Numbered from the stretch's first letter, positions 18,963 to 29,106 are shown. The stretch is DNA of 64,000 bases from Caldifarciminota bacterium (GCA_027003075.1 JALWYV010000005.1:1-64000); one strand, 5' to 3'. Numbers and translations: made by a program. The notes: generated from the letters alone by a model not told the origin.

Positions 18963-19800
18963 AATCCACGAGGATATAACGGTTGGGATTAACGGGCTCC
19001 CCGTTAACTATAACTTCGTAATGGAGATGCTCACCTACGGACCTTCCGGTGTTTCCGACCAGACCTATAACCTGTCCCCTTCTGACCGTATCACCGGGGC
19101 GGACCAGAGCCCTTGATAGGTGGGCGTAACGGGTCTTTATGCCGTACCCATGGTTTATAACGACCTGTATACCGTAACCCCAGCCGTTCATACCGGCCTT
19201 CTCAACGATACCGTCCGCCGTGGCGACGACCGGGGTTCCCTCGGGGGCGGAGAAATCTATACCCTCGTGAAACTTAAGACCTCCGGTTATGGGGTCCTTC
19301 CTTATACCGAAACCGGATACCTTTATCCCCCTGACAGGGGGTATACTGGGTAGGTGCCTGAGACGATCTCTATCTGAGAAAGCCTTACTCTCCACGACCC
19401 GAAGCAGCCTTTCCTCAAACTCGGCGTAGGCCTCCAGTTTATCCAGATCGGCGTCTTTCAGGCTACCACCTATTCCCACCTCGCTCAGACTGGAAGCGTA
19501 TATCGGGAGGCCGAGGTAACCGGCGAGGACCTTCTGCTTCTCGTAGAGGGTATCAAGGCGGGCCGTCAGTTTCCTGAGTTTACTCCTGAGATGGGTATTC
19601 TCCGCTTTCAGGACCTCAATCCTCTCCTTGAGTACGTAGTTGTCGTAAACTTTCTTAATGCCGTAAACCGCCCCTCCCAGAAGGGAGAGTACCAGAAGGC
19701 CAAGTAACAGCAGACCACCTATCACCCAGCGGTTCGGGTCAACGCGAACTATCAGATAGGACTTACCAAAACGTTTAAAAATCACCTTTCCGCCTCTCAT
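18952..19800 (-). CDS. M23-family (LytM) metallopeptidase with N-terminal TM and coiled coil
   Basis: GFGIRKDPITGGLKFHEGIDFSAPEGTPVVATADGIV; HGYGIKTRYAHLSR; GEHLHYEVIVNGEPVNPNRY. Confidence 0.93.
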   Translation of the reverse strand: MRGGKVIFKRFGKSYLIVRVDPNRWVIGGLLLLGLLVLSLLGGAVYGIKKVYDNYVLKERIEVLKAENTHLRSKLRKLTARLDTLYEKQKVLAGYLGLPIYASSLSEVGIGGSLKDADLDKLEAYAEFEERLLRVVESKAFSDRDRLRHLPSIPPVRGIKVSGFGIRKDPITGGLKFHEGIDFSAPEGTPVVATADGIVEKAGMNGWGYGIQVVINHGYGIKTRYAHLSRALVRPGDTVRRGQVIGLVGNTGRSVGEHLHYEVIVNGEPVNPNRYILVDFNR

Positions 19801-19845
19801 GAAGAAGGTATTCTAAAGGTGAAGCCGCATGGTATGTAAATTTAC

Positions 19846-21246
19846 TTAAAAAGTTTTTGAAAACTTCATGGATATTTGCCAGAAGAGGTGATCGTTCTCG
19901 TACCTCCTCATGGCCGTAACCTCTCCACCCGGGAATCTGGACATCACGCCCACGGCCCGACCGTCCGGTTTTACGTCGTAGCTGAGGCCTACGTCCACAT
20001 CCCCCACCGATGCTATCGGAACCCACCCGTGGGAGTAAAGATCCATGCCCTTAACGAGCCTGTAATATATAGCACTGTCGGCGACGTACCTGCCCCTGTC
20101 CCACAGACGTATCCGCAGAAAGAACTCGCTCCTTCCCCTGTAGGAAACGGCGTTATCAAAGTACCTGTAGAGAGAGTTCTCAGCACTCCTGAAACGGTAT
20201 AGGGTATATATGGCCGATACCTCCCAGTCAAATCTGAAATTGCCCATCGTACGGAAGACACCCAGAACGTACCTCAGGAGGGTCCGGGTATTGGATGACC
20301 TGCTCCTGTGCAGGAAGACGTGATCCTCCATCCTCCTCCTGAGATATACGCCGGTGTTCTCTGTCTCCACGTTCCCTTCTATCAGTATGTTCCTGTAGAC
20401 CTGTGACCTGTCTTTGAGGACACCCGAGTACGTGTTCAGCGTACGGTTTACGGACATCACTATCTTGAATATCTCCATGAACACTGGAACGTACTCAAAC
20501 TTACTCCTCTCCTCCACCCCTACGGGAATTTCCCCCTCCGCCGTCAAACCGACGTAGTTGTACCGGTTCAGTCGCCCCTCAGCTCTGAAACGGTGAACCA
20601 CGAATGCTGTGGAGAAGTTCAGGGACACGTCCCCGACCGCCCGGTAAAGGGTGTAGCTCTTCATGGGTGTAAGGGGATACTCCCTTCCGGAATATCCCAC
20701 CGTAAGGTTGTAATTCACGGGAAGAAGGTGCTCAAACTTACCCCTGACGTAGGGGGAGAAGTCGTAGGTGATCAGATCCTCCGAGTAGGTGGGTAACCTG
20801 TAATGTGCCCTACCGTAGAGGGAGGTGAGGCCAACCGTATGACCGGCGAGGTCAAGAGAGGGAGAAAACCGGATCGTCCCGTAGCGGAGCAGCGGCCTTA
20901 ACTCACCGTTGAATTTGAGTAGTTTCCCCCTGTACTCAAGAAGTATCCCGGAGTTGTTTATAACGCGTTCGCCGACTATCATACGGGCATCACCGCCGAA
21001 GGTGAGGTTGCCGACGGAGTACCTGATACCTGTGGAGTACTCCCCTGCGGATGACGACCTGATGTTATCCCCGTACAGTTCCCAGCGCTTCCACGTGTAG
21101 GAGTAGGAGAGCTTCTGCGTCCGCTTCCCTATGGACGAGGAGGTGTAATCCTGAACCATGACGTAAAAGTTACGTCCCTGAAACAGTACGTCCGTCCAGC
21201 CGTAGTTGTCGTAAAAGTAGTGTGAGACCTCCAGAACGCCTATCAG
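19846..21246 (-). CDS. Hypothetical outer-membrane beta-barrel-like protein (5' end uncertain, possible CTG start)
   Basis: Alternating amphipathic strands and C-terminal aromatic (...FWQISMKFSKTF); frame stays open to 21246 where CTG lies 6 nt downstream of TAGAAT. Confidence 0.55.
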   Translation of the reverse strand: MIGVLEVSHYFYDNYGWTDVLFQGRNFYVMVQDYTSSSIGKRTQKLSYSYTWKRWELYGDNIRSSSAGEYSTGIRYSVGNLTFGGDARMIVGERVINNSGILLEYRGKLLKFNGELRPLLRYGTIRFSPSLDLAGHTVGLTSLYGRAHYRLPTYSEDLITYDFSPYVRGKFEHLLPVNYNLTVGYSGREYPLTPMKSYTLYRAVGDVSLNFSTAFVVHRFRAEGRLNRYNYVGLTAEGEIPVGVEERSKFEYVPVFMEIFKIVMSVNRTLNTYSGVLKDRSQVYRNILIEGNVETENTGVYLRRRMEDHVFLHRSRSSNTRTLLRYVLGVFRTMGNFRFDWEVSAIYTLYRFRSAENSLYRYFDNAVSYRGRSEFFLRIRLWDRGRYVADSAIYYRLVKGMDLYSHGWVPIASVGDVDVGLSYDVKPDGRAVGVMSRFPGGEVTAMRRYENDHLFWQISMKFSKTF

Positions 21247-21288
21247 AGATCTATTCTACGGAAGAACTACCCGTTTAGAATCGCAGGT

Positions 21289-21795
21289 ATGAAGGTAGCC
21301 ATACTCGTTGAGAACCTGTTTGACGAGCGGGAGTTCGTTTACCCCTACTACAGGCTCCAGGAGGAGGGGTACGACGTCGTCGTCCTCGCCCCCCGCTCTG
21401 GCACCTACAAAGGTAAGTCCGGTCTGGAGGTGAAGGCCGATGTGGCAATAGGGGACGTCTCCCCCGACGACTTCATGGGGCTGGTCATACCCGGCGGGTA
21501 CGCTCCGGACCGCCTGAGGAGGTATCCCGAAGTTCTGGAGTTCGTCCGCCGGATCAACGAAGCCGGAAAACCCATAGCCGCCATATGCCACGCGGGGTGG
21601 GTCCTGATAAGCGCCGGAATCCTGAAGGGCAGAAGGGTCACGGGTTTCTTCGCCATAAAGGACGACCTCGTTAACGCAGGGGCCATATACGAGGATGCCC
21701 CCGTTGTAGTAGACGGAAACCTGATAACCAGCCGGCATCCGGGAGATCTGAAGGTGTGGATGAAGGAGTACATAAAACACCTGCCCGCACGGTGA
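21289..21795 (+). CDS. DJ-1/PfpI family protein
   Basis: GLVIPGGYAPDRLRRYPEVLEFVRRINEAGKPIAAICHAGWVLISAGILKGRRVT. Confidence 0.93.
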   Translation: MKVAILVENLFDEREFVYPYYRLQEEGYDVVVLAPRSGTYKGKSGLEVKADVAIGDVSPDDFMGLVIPGGYAPDRLRRYPEVLEFVRRINEAGKPIAAICHAGWVLISAGILKGRRVTGFFAIKDDLVNAGAIYEDAPVVVDGNLITSRHPGDLKVWMKEYIKHLPAR

Positions 21796-21805
21796 ATCCG
21801 AATTT

Positions 21806-22861
21806 ATGCTAAGGCGATCGGATCTGAAGCGTCTCTTCTACGCTTATATCTTCCTCCTGTGCATCCTGAAGTGCTACCTTACGTTCGTGGCCTTCACTAC
21901 CGACTACCCGCTCTTCACGTCTGATGCGAGGGAGTACCTCAGGATAGCGGACAACCTTCTGAAATACGGGGTATTCTCATCGGATACCCACCCGCCCTTC
22001 AGACACGACGTCATTCGCGTACCCGTCTATCCCTTGCTTCTCCTCCTCCTCGGCCCCAGACCCATCCTCCTCCTTCAACATGTACTCCTTGCCATGTCCT
22101 CTTTTCTGCTTTTCCGCAGGGGTTACAGGAAAGAGGGACTCCTGCTCTTCTTCTCACCCACCATGGCCGTCTTCACGAACCAGAATCTTACAGAGGGTAT
22201 ATACGCTCCACTCCTGATATTCCTTCTGCTCTACAGGGGAGCTCTCTGGGGTCTCCTCTGGGGTCTCATGGCCCTGTTAAGGCAGGCCACGCTCGTTCTG
22301 TTCCCCCCTTTACTCGTGGTCGTTTTCTGGAGACGGTGGAAGAAGATCGTAATCCACCTTCTGCTCTTCCTCGTACCCGTCCTTTTCTGGGCAACGGTGA
22401 ACTACATGTACGGCAAGGTTTTTACCCTATCGGCGGGTTTCCATACCTCCCTTCTGGTGTACCTTGTGGGGAAGTTCTCCGATATATCCGATGTCCTATC
22501 TCACGAGAACTTCACCTATCTCGGTGAATGGATAAAAGTGATAAGCGGGAAGGTAATTTCGGAAATCGTGAAACATCCCCTTCACACCGTGTTCTGGTGG
22601 CTCGTGGGAAGTCTCTTTACGGTAGTGAAGGCGGTGGCGAGGGCGTACCTGCAACCCTTCGGGAGTACATGGCCTCTCGTCTATCTGACGTTTTACCCTT
22701 ACCTTGCATACCTGTACTGGAGGGCTCTGAAGGATAGGCGTCTTACGTTCCTCTGGATCTTTTACGTCCTTGCCGTAGGACCTATAGGAGATCCCCGCCT
22801 GAGGTTACCCCTTGAGGTTCTCACCCTCGGATGGTCGTTATTAAAAATTTCATACAGGTAA
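21806..22861 (+). CDS. Multi-pass membrane protein, GT-C glycosyltransferase-like
   Basis: DAREYLRIADNLLKYGVFSS followed by multiple TM segments. Confidence 0.55.
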   Translation: MLRRSDLKRLFYAYIFLLCILKCYLTFVAFTTDYPLFTSDAREYLRIADNLLKYGVFSSDTHPPFRHDVIRVPVYPLLLLLLGPRPILLLQHVLLAMSSFLLFRRGYRKEGLLLFFSPTMAVFTNQNLTEGIYAPLLIFLLLYRGALWGLLWGLMALLRQATLVLFPPLLVVVFWRRWKKIVIHLLLFLVPVLFWATVNYMYGKVFTLSAGFHTSLLVYLVGKFSDISDVLSHENFTYLGEWIKVISGKVISEIVKHPLHTVFWWLVGSLFTVVKAVARAYLQPFGSTWPLVYLTFYPYLAYLYWRALKDRRLTFLWIFYVLAVGPIGDPRLRLPLEVLTLGWSLLKISYR

Positions 22862-22890
22862 GTAAGATACGACCGTAGAATTTTCGTGCC

Positions 22891-24021
22891 ATGACAGAGA
22901 AATATCCGTTTTCCAAAGGACTTGCAGGTGTTCCGGCGGCTGAAACCGTTTTGAGTTTTATCAACGGACAGGAGGGGAAACTCTACTACCTCGGTATTCC
23001 CATAGAGGAGTGGGCGGAGTACTCCACCTTTGAGGAGGTGGCCCTCGCCCTTCTTCTGCGCCGTCTTCCGAAGAAAGAGGAGTTGAAGATGTTCAACGCA
23101 GCCCTCAGGTCCGCCCGTGAACTTCCTCCGGAGGTGGTTGACTTCATCATAGATCTCCCTCCCGATACCCACCCTATGGCGGCTCTCCGTACCGTGGTAT
23201 CTCTCCTTGAAGCTTACGATTACGATGCAAAGCTGGAAGATCTTGAAGCCAAGTTCCGAATCTCCGTACGCCTGATAGCCAAGTTCCCGACCATAGTGGC
23301 CTACTTTGACAGGGCACGTAAAGGTCTGGAGCTCATTCCGCCCGATCCCACCCTCGGACACGCCGCCAACTTCCTGTACATGCTCAAGGGTGAGCGTCCA
23401 ACGGACTACGAGGCGAGGGTGATGGACGTCGCCCTGATCCTGCACGCCGATCACGGCATGAACGCTTCCACCTTCACCACAATGGTGATCGCCTCCACGC
23501 TCTCCGATATGTATTCCGCCATTACAGGTGGTGTGGCCGCCCTGAAGGGGCCCCTCCACGGTGGTGCCAACGAGCGTGTCCTTAAGATGCTTCAGGAGAT
23601 CGGATCTCCGGAGAACGCCGAGAAGTACATCCTTGACAAGCTCGCCAGGAAGGAGAGGATCATGGGCTTCGGCCACAGGGTCTATAAGGCTTACGACCCC
23701 CGTGCCCGTATCCTCAAGAAGTTCGCCGAGGAGCTGACCAAGCGGAGCGAGTTCTACCAGACCGCCGTCAAGGTTGAGGAGATCATGATCCGGGAGAAGG
23801 GTCAGAAGGGCATCTTCCCGAACGTGGACTTCTACTCCGGCCTCGTTTACAACGCCCTCGGCATAGATACCGACCTCTTTACCCCCATCTTCGCCATAGC
23901 CCGCGTTGCCGGGTGGACGGCCCACGTCCTTGAGTACCTTGAGGACAACCGTATCTTCAGGCCTCGCGCCATATACAAGGGCGAGATAGACAAGAAGTAC
24001 ATCCCCATAGACGAGAGATAA
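22891..24021 (+). CDS. Citrate synthase
   Basis: LHADHGMNASTFT, GPLHGGANERVLKML, GFGHRVYKAYDPRA, NVDFYSGLVYNALGI. Confidence 0.97.
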   Translation: MTEKYPFSKGLAGVPAAETVLSFINGQEGKLYYLGIPIEEWAEYSTFEEVALALLLRRLPKKEELKMFNAALRSARELPPEVVDFIIDLPPDTHPMAALRTVVSLLEAYDYDAKLEDLEAKFRISVRLIAKFPTIVAYFDRARKGLELIPPDPTLGHAANFLYMLKGERPTDYEARVMDVALILHADHGMNASTFTTMVIASTLSDMYSAITGGVAALKGPLHGGANERVLKMLQEIGSPENAEKYILDKLARKERIMGFGHRVYKAYDPRARILKKFAEELTKRSEFYQTAVKVEEIMIREKGQKGIFPNVDFYSGLVYNALGIDTDLFTPIFAIARVAGWTAHVLEYLEDNRIFRPRAIYKGEIDKKYIPIDER

Positions 24022-24040
24022 GGGGAAACCCTTAACGTAT

Positions 24041-24067
24041 GGAGGGGGCATCCGCCCCCTCCTTTTT
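24041..24067 (+). terminator. Rho-independent terminator after citrate synthase
   Basis: GGAGGGGGC-ATCC-GCCCCCTCC-TTTTT. Confidence 0.8.
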
Positions 24068-24479
24068 ATTCTTCACCCCGCAGTTCCTTAAAGACGCCCA
24101 CACATCCGAGGTCCCTCTTTTCCATCTCCAGTCCAAAGGGGGTCAGATTCTGTCTGCCTGTTCCTTTACCGCCTATATCGTGGCACTCCGAACACCTGTT
24201 TTCCCTGAACCACCTCCGGGCCTCAAGGGAAGCGCTGTGCGACTTTATCCTGGTGAGCAGGGAGATGCAGCCGTACCCCTTCAGGGCTGCCTCTTTCCCG
24301 TAATCCGTGTACTCCTTCAGCCCCGGATAGACGTGACAGTTCTTACATCCGTACTTCCGAAAGACCTCAAGGGCGGAAATGGGATGTTCGGAGATATTCG
24401 CCTGTTTTTCCCTACCTTTCCCGATTGAGGTACAGGAAAGAGTTAAAACGACGGAAATAATGAGAATGGCACGCATCAT
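24066..24479 (-). CDS. Di-haem c-type cytochrome lipoprotein
   Basis: Lipobox LTLSC; CKNCH and CSECH motifs. Confidence 0.75.
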   Translation of the reverse strand: MMRAILIISVVLTLSCTSIGKGREKQANISEHPISALEVFRKYGCKNCHVYPGLKEYTDYGKEAALKGYGCISLLTRIKSHSASLEARRWFRENRCSECHDIGGKGTGRQNLTPFGLEMEKRDLGCVGVFKELRGEE

Positions 24480-24554
24480 AACGCAATTTTAAAGCGGTAC
24501 GGCTCGGGAATTCCACAGGGATAAGAATAGAAGCGACCGTATAATAGCCTCCTT

Positions 24555-27293
24555 ATGTTAGGTCTGGCACTTTTGGTTATAGGCTACGGTCCTTCCGACT
24601 TCACCCTGCAAGGGGGGAGGAGGACCATAAACGCACTCGGCCCCAACTACTACAACGGGGCCTATCAGGGCGACTTCGGTTTCGTCCTGAACTTCTTCAG
24701 TATTAACGGATTCATAAATTCCAACGTTACGTACGAGGACGTCTCCGCCGGTACAGAGCAGTATCAGGACGGTTTCTATTCCCTGAGGGATAGGTTCGGT
24801 CTTGGGATAGGGTTCAAGTACCTTGAGCTGGCCGTAGGTGGATCCTACTTCTTTGAGGCGTGGGATAAGGTAGCGTACTCCGGCAGGAAGTACGCCGACA
24901 ACGTCCACTCCCACGGCCCCGGAGACGCCTACGCCGGCGGTAAGATCATGCTTCCCTTCCACGGTGAGAAGATGTCCGTGAGTGTGGGCGGATCCTTCAT
25001 CTACACCTTCCCCAGGATATTTGATATCCAGATAGCCCATGAGAGAGATCTCACGAAGGACAACTACGTATCCGATTCCCGTGGCTGGTACCAGAAGGGC
25101 GGAGTGTTCCGCACCTTCACCTACGGTGGCCCCAGCTGGGACGCCCGTTTCCTCTTTACCTTCCTTCCCAACAACAAGTACATAGAGTTCAACGTGAACG
25201 TAGGGTACTCCCCCCGCAACCCCGACGACAACGAGGACGACGTTACTATCATAGGGTCCTCCCTGCTCTTTCACCTTCAGTCCTTCCATCCCTTCTTTGA
25301 GATCGTGCTTGAGGACTGGAAGAACGGACACGATACCTATGGGGACGCCCCTCTGTACCTCACGGGAGGCTTTAACATAGAAACCGGTACGGGTGTAATG
25401 TGGTCCTTCGGTATAGAGAAGCTCCTGTGGTACGACGGCTCCACCATAAGGTCGGAGAGGCAGGGAGCTCCCAAACTTGATGAGTACGTCAAGTACGACC
25501 CCGACGCACCCTCGGATCATAACGTGAACATCCTCACCAGACCCAAGTGGTGGTTCATAACGTGGAACCCTCAGGTCGGTGCATGGCTCGCCCTAAGCTA
25601 CACCTTCGTGCCTCCCTACGAGAAGAAACCCGAGAAGAAGAAGCCCGAAGTCAAGCCCACGTACATAGCAGGTGTGGTTATGGACGCCCGTACCCAGAAG
25701 ATGGTGGGCGGAGCGAAGGTCATACTGAAGGAGAAGGACATATCCGTAATAACGGGTGACGACGGAGCCTACAAGTTTGAGAACCTTGAGCCCGGTTCCT
25801 ACACCGTGATGGTTCAGGCTCAGGGGTATGCTCCCCAGAGCGCTGTGGTGAACCTTGAGCCGGGTAAACCCGCCATAAAGAACTTTGAACTCAAACCTGC
25901 TCAGACCTATGCCATCATAGGTGTGGTCTACGATAAGGAGAGCAACACCCCCATAGGCGGTGCCAAGGTTATAATCAAGGAGACGGGGGACTCCGTAATC
26001 ACTCAGGACGACGGTGCCTACAGGTTCTCCAACGTCCTGCCCGGCACCTATACCCTGATATTCACGGCCCCCGGATACAAGGGCTACACGGCCGTGGTTG
26101 CTGTTGAGGGCGGAACGGTCACCAAAGACGCCTATCTGGCAAAGGCCGAGCAGCCGAAGAAGGTCCAGAAGGTGGAGAAGCCCAGGATAGGGGCCATAAC
26201 CGGAGTTGTCACCGACGCCAAGAGCGGCGCACCTCTCTCCGGTGTTCAGATAATACTCAAGGAAAAGAACCTTACCCATACGACGGATCAGACGGGTGCC
26301 TTCCGGTTTGACAGCCTGCCCGAGGGTACCTACACCGTATCCTTCAACAGGGCCGGTTACGTCCCCCGTACGGAGATCGTAAACGTCAAGGCCGGTTCCC
26401 CCACGGTGTTCAACGTGTCCCTCGCTCCCGTTGAGAAGAACGTGGGTACGCTCTTAGGCAAGGTCATAGACAAGGAGACCGGCAATCCCATAGCCGGTGC
26501 CGTTGTTTCGGTTGAGGGCGTGGGTTCCGCCCAGACGGATCAGAGCGGTCTGTACCGCCTTGAGAACGTACCCGTAGGTGCGAAGACCGTTAAGGTGGCC
26601 GCCCCCGGATATAAGGAGGTCGCCGAGGTCATGAAGATCGCCAGGGGCGACAACGTCAAGAACTTCGCCCTTGAGCCGATGGTAGTTAAGGGATCCATCG
26701 TCATAAGCGTCGTTGACAAGGACAGCAAGAAACCCATAGCAAACGCCACCATCACTTTCCTCACGGGCAACTTCGGCCCCTACACCACGGACGCCAACGG
26801 TGTGGTCACGGTTAAGGATATACCCGCCGGAACCTACACGATAAAGGTAACGGCCGGCAAGTACGCTCCCCAGCAGAAGACCGTGGTCGTTGAAAAGAAC
26901 CGCACCAAAGAGGTCACCTTTGAGCTCGTGAAGAAGGGTACGGAGATCACCTTCCGTAACATCTACTTTGACGTGAACAAGGCCACCCTGAGGCCAGACG
27001 CCGAACCCGCCCTCAAACAGATCTGCCAGTTCCTCAAGGAGAACCCCACGGTGATAGTGGAGATTCAGGGTCATACCGACGAGCGCGGTTCCGCTTCCTA
27101 CAACCTCAGACTCTCTCAGGCCCGGGCCGAGTCCGTACGCCAGTGGCTCATAAACAACGGTTGCGCCACGCCCGACCGCCTCGTTGCCAAGGGGTACGGT
27201 GAGAGTATGCCCGTTATAAAGAACGCCAAGACCGAAGCCGAACATCAGCTCAACCGACGCGTCGTGATAAAGGTTCTGGGCGAGAAGAAGTAG
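24555..27293 (+). CDS. OmpA-family outer-membrane protein with tandem carboxypeptidase-regulatory-like domains
   Basis: Five consecutive repeats of the type IxGVVxDxxxxxPIxGAxVxLKE...TxxDGAYRFxNLxPGTYTVxVxAxGY; C-term OmpA IYFDVNKATLRPDAEPAL...VEIQGHTDERGSASYNLRLSQARAESVRQWL. Confidence 0.9.
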   Translation: MLGLALLVIGYGPSDFTLQGGRRTINALGPNYYNGAYQGDFGFVLNFFSINGFINSNVTYEDVSAGTEQYQDGFYSLRDRFGLGIGFKYLELAVGGSYFFEAWDKVAYSGRKYADNVHSHGPGDAYAGGKIMLPFHGEKMSVSVGGSFIYTFPRIFDIQIAHERDLTKDNYVSDSRGWYQKGGVFRTFTYGGPSWDARFLFTFLPNNKYIEFNVNVGYSPRNPDDNEDDVTIIGSSLLFHLQSFHPFFEIVLEDWKNGHDTYGDAPLYLTGGFNIETGTGVMWSFGIEKLLWYDGSTIRSERQGAPKLDEYVKYDPDAPSDHNVNILTRPKWWFITWNPQVGAWLALSYTFVPPYEKKPEKKKPEVKPTYIAGVVMDARTQKMVGGAKVILKEKDISVITGDDGAYKFENLEPGSYTVMVQAQGYAPQSAVVNLEPGKPAIKNFELKPAQTYAIIGVVYDKESNTPIGGAKVIIKETGDSVITQDDGAYRFSNVLPGTYTLIFTAPGYKGYTAVVAVEGGTVTKDAYLAKAEQPKKVQKVEKPRIGAITGVVTDAKSGAPLSGVQIILKEKNLTHTTDQTGAFRFDSLPEGTYTVSFNRAGYVPRTEIVNVKAGSPTVFNVSLAPVEKNVGTLLGKVIDKETGNPIAGAVVSVEGVGSAQTDQSGLYRLENVPVGAKTVKVAAPGYKEVAEVMKIARGDNVKNFALEPMVVKGSIVISVVDKDSKKPIANATITFLTGNFGPYTTDANGVVTVKDIPAGTYTIKVTAGKYAPQQKTVVVEKNRTKEVTFELVKKGTEITFRNIYFDVNKATLRPDAEPALKQICQFLKENPTVIVEIQGHTDERGSASYNLRLSQARAESVRQWLINNGCATPDRLVAKGYGESMPVIKNAKTEAEHQLNRRVVIKVLGEKK

Positions 27294-27314
27294 AGGAGAA
27301 AAAACCTTCCTATC

Positions 27315-27342
27315 GGGCGGGGACTGAGGTCCCCGCCCTTTT
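27315..27342 (+). terminator. Rho-independent terminator
   Basis: GGGCGGGGAC-TGAG-GTCCCCGCCC-TTTT. Confidence 0.8.
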
Positions 27343-27373
27343 CGTTTAAACACCACCGTAAAATACCAGTTCT

Positions 27374-28414
27374 ATGATCTGGATGATTCTGGTACAGGGT
27401 GGCGATGCTGACTTCGGCATCGTTGAGGAAGTCAAGGGTAAAAGAGCAAAGTTCTACGCTCTGGAGGGAATAATGGGGCTATGGTGGGGAAAGGACAGGC
27501 AGTACTACAGGGGGGATCTGGCGTTCCAGATGCAGTACGATGAGGGTTTCTACGGCAGGTTCTCTCTGGTTTCCTTCAACGAGTACGCTCTGCCGCCTTC
27601 TGTGGGTGTTAAGGAACTCTACGTTGAGAAAGCCTTTGATAACGGGTTAGACGTTAAGTTCGGTCTGGGACCCATATACTGGGAGAACGGTGTTTTGTTC
27701 GGAGATTACGTAGGGGGAAACCCCTTCTTTGAGGTGTTCTTCGGTAAGGAGATATGGATAGACCTCCTCCTGTACAGGGTAAACTCCAGCCTCGGAGCAG
27801 GCCTCAGGAGCGCATTTGACCTCGGCAACTTCGGACTCACGGTGTACGGTGTCTACGATACTACCCGGGCGGGATACGTTGGTCTATCCGTAGGTCTGGA
27901 TCTGCCTTTCTGGACGTTATCGCTTGAGGCCACAGGTGAAAAGGACTCCTCCGGATACGAAGGGGCGTACCTGCTCTACACCTTCGTCCGGCCGGGAAGG
28001 TGGTTCGTCGGTTTAATGTCCTATTCCTTCACGTCCGGGTTTGACAGGATAACTGCTCAGGGTCTGGATCTGGATCCGGATAGGTCCCCCTTCTTCGGTG
28101 TCTCCACACCCCTGACCTATAACATGCCCGGAATACCCTGGAGCAACCCACAGAACACGTCCGCCGAGGTCCTGAGGTTCGGTTTCACCCACGTCCTGAA
28201 CGAAGACTGGAAGATGACTCCCATATTTGATCTGGGAGCATACCAGTCCGTGGCCATGGACCTGAAAAACAACAACTCTCTCCTCGCCGACGTTCACCTC
28301 AGGTTCGACTGGACGGACACGTATTACGTGGGTCTTTCGGCCGGAGCAGTCGTACAGGACACCACTTTTTCCTGGGGTGTTGCAGCCTACACGGTGAAGA
28401 ACTTCAGCTTCTGA
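27374..28414 (+). CDS. Hypothetical outer-membrane beta-barrel protein
   Basis: Alternating aromatic/amphipathic strands, short hydrophobic N-term MIWMILVQG, ends in aromatic (VKNFSF); TAAAAT 9 nt before ATG. Confidence 0.6.
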   Translation: MIWMILVQGGDADFGIVEEVKGKRAKFYALEGIMGLWWGKDRQYYRGDLAFQMQYDEGFYGRFSLVSFNEYALPPSVGVKELYVEKAFDNGLDVKFGLGPIYWENGVLFGDYVGGNPFFEVFFGKEIWIDLLLYRVNSSLGAGLRSAFDLGNFGLTVYGVYDTTRAGYVGLSVGLDLPFWTLSLEATGEKDSSGYEGAYLLYTFVRPGRWFVGLMSYSFTSGFDRITAQGLDLDPDRSPFFGVSTPLTYNMPGIPWSNPQNTSAEVLRFGFTHVLNEDWKMTPIFDLGAYQSVAMDLKNNNSLLADVHLRFDWTDTYYVGLSAGAVVQDTTFSWGVAAYTVKNFSF

Positions 28415-29085
28415 TGACCTTCGGAGAGATACGGGAGTTTGACTTCTACCCGTTTTACGTGCGCCTTCGGGGGATAAAGATGCCCGTTCCCCTTTCGGGC
28501 GTGGACACCCTCATCATGTCGGGGAGGATAGATGCGACCCCGTACCCCTCTACCATGGCCCGTGCCATACCCGGAGGGTACGTCCGTCTGCCCTACGGCC
28601 TGGCCCTTGGTCCGGAGGCTCTTGATCTGATGTTGGTCTCCTCCGTTCAACCGTCGTCTATCTCCTCCCTCGGGATAATAAAGGGTTACGAGTTCATCCT
28701 CCACCTCCTTGAAGACGTCCTGAGGGAAAAGTTCGGTGTAAACGTCAAGAGCCTTCGTATCTCCGTATTCTCCGACCTCGTCCCCGGCGTTGACGCATAC
28801 CTTCTGTACGGTGATATCGCCTTAAGGATAGATGGTGACTCCTTCAGGTACACCTACAACATGGCAAGAGCCTACTACGAGGTGATGGGAAAGCCCGTGG
28901 ATATAGCCTTCTGGATAGCACGGGAGGACAGGGCCGGAGACGTTGAGAGTCAGGTGGGAAACTCCCTCGCCTACTGGATGTTACGCAGGGACGAGTTCCT
29001 CCTGCGTTACGCGAACGGGAGGAAGATACCCTTTGAAACCCTATATTCCCATGCCGAAGCCCTGCTGTTCAGGGTCTACGATTAA
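28414..29085 (+). CDS. MqnA-like (chorismate dehydratase/VitK2_biosynth family) protein
   Basis: Order of motifs resembles MqnA: SGRIDATPYPS..., LPYGLALGPEALDLMLVSS, VDAYLLYGDIALRI...YTYNMARAYYEVMGKPVDIAFWIARED. Confidence 0.5.
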   Translation: MTFGEIREFDFYPFYVRLRGIKMPVPLSGVDTLIMSGRIDATPYPSTMARAIPGGYVRLPYGLALGPEALDLMLVSSVQPSSISSLGIIKGYEFILHLLEDVLREKFGVNVKSLRISVFSDLVPGVDAYLLYGDIALRIDGDSFRYTYNMARAYYEVMGKPVDIAFWIAREDRAGDVESQVGNSLAYWMLRRDEFLLRYANGRKIPFETLYSHAEALLFRVYD

Positions 29086-29106
29086 ACTACCGTAGAATCC
29101 GCACTT

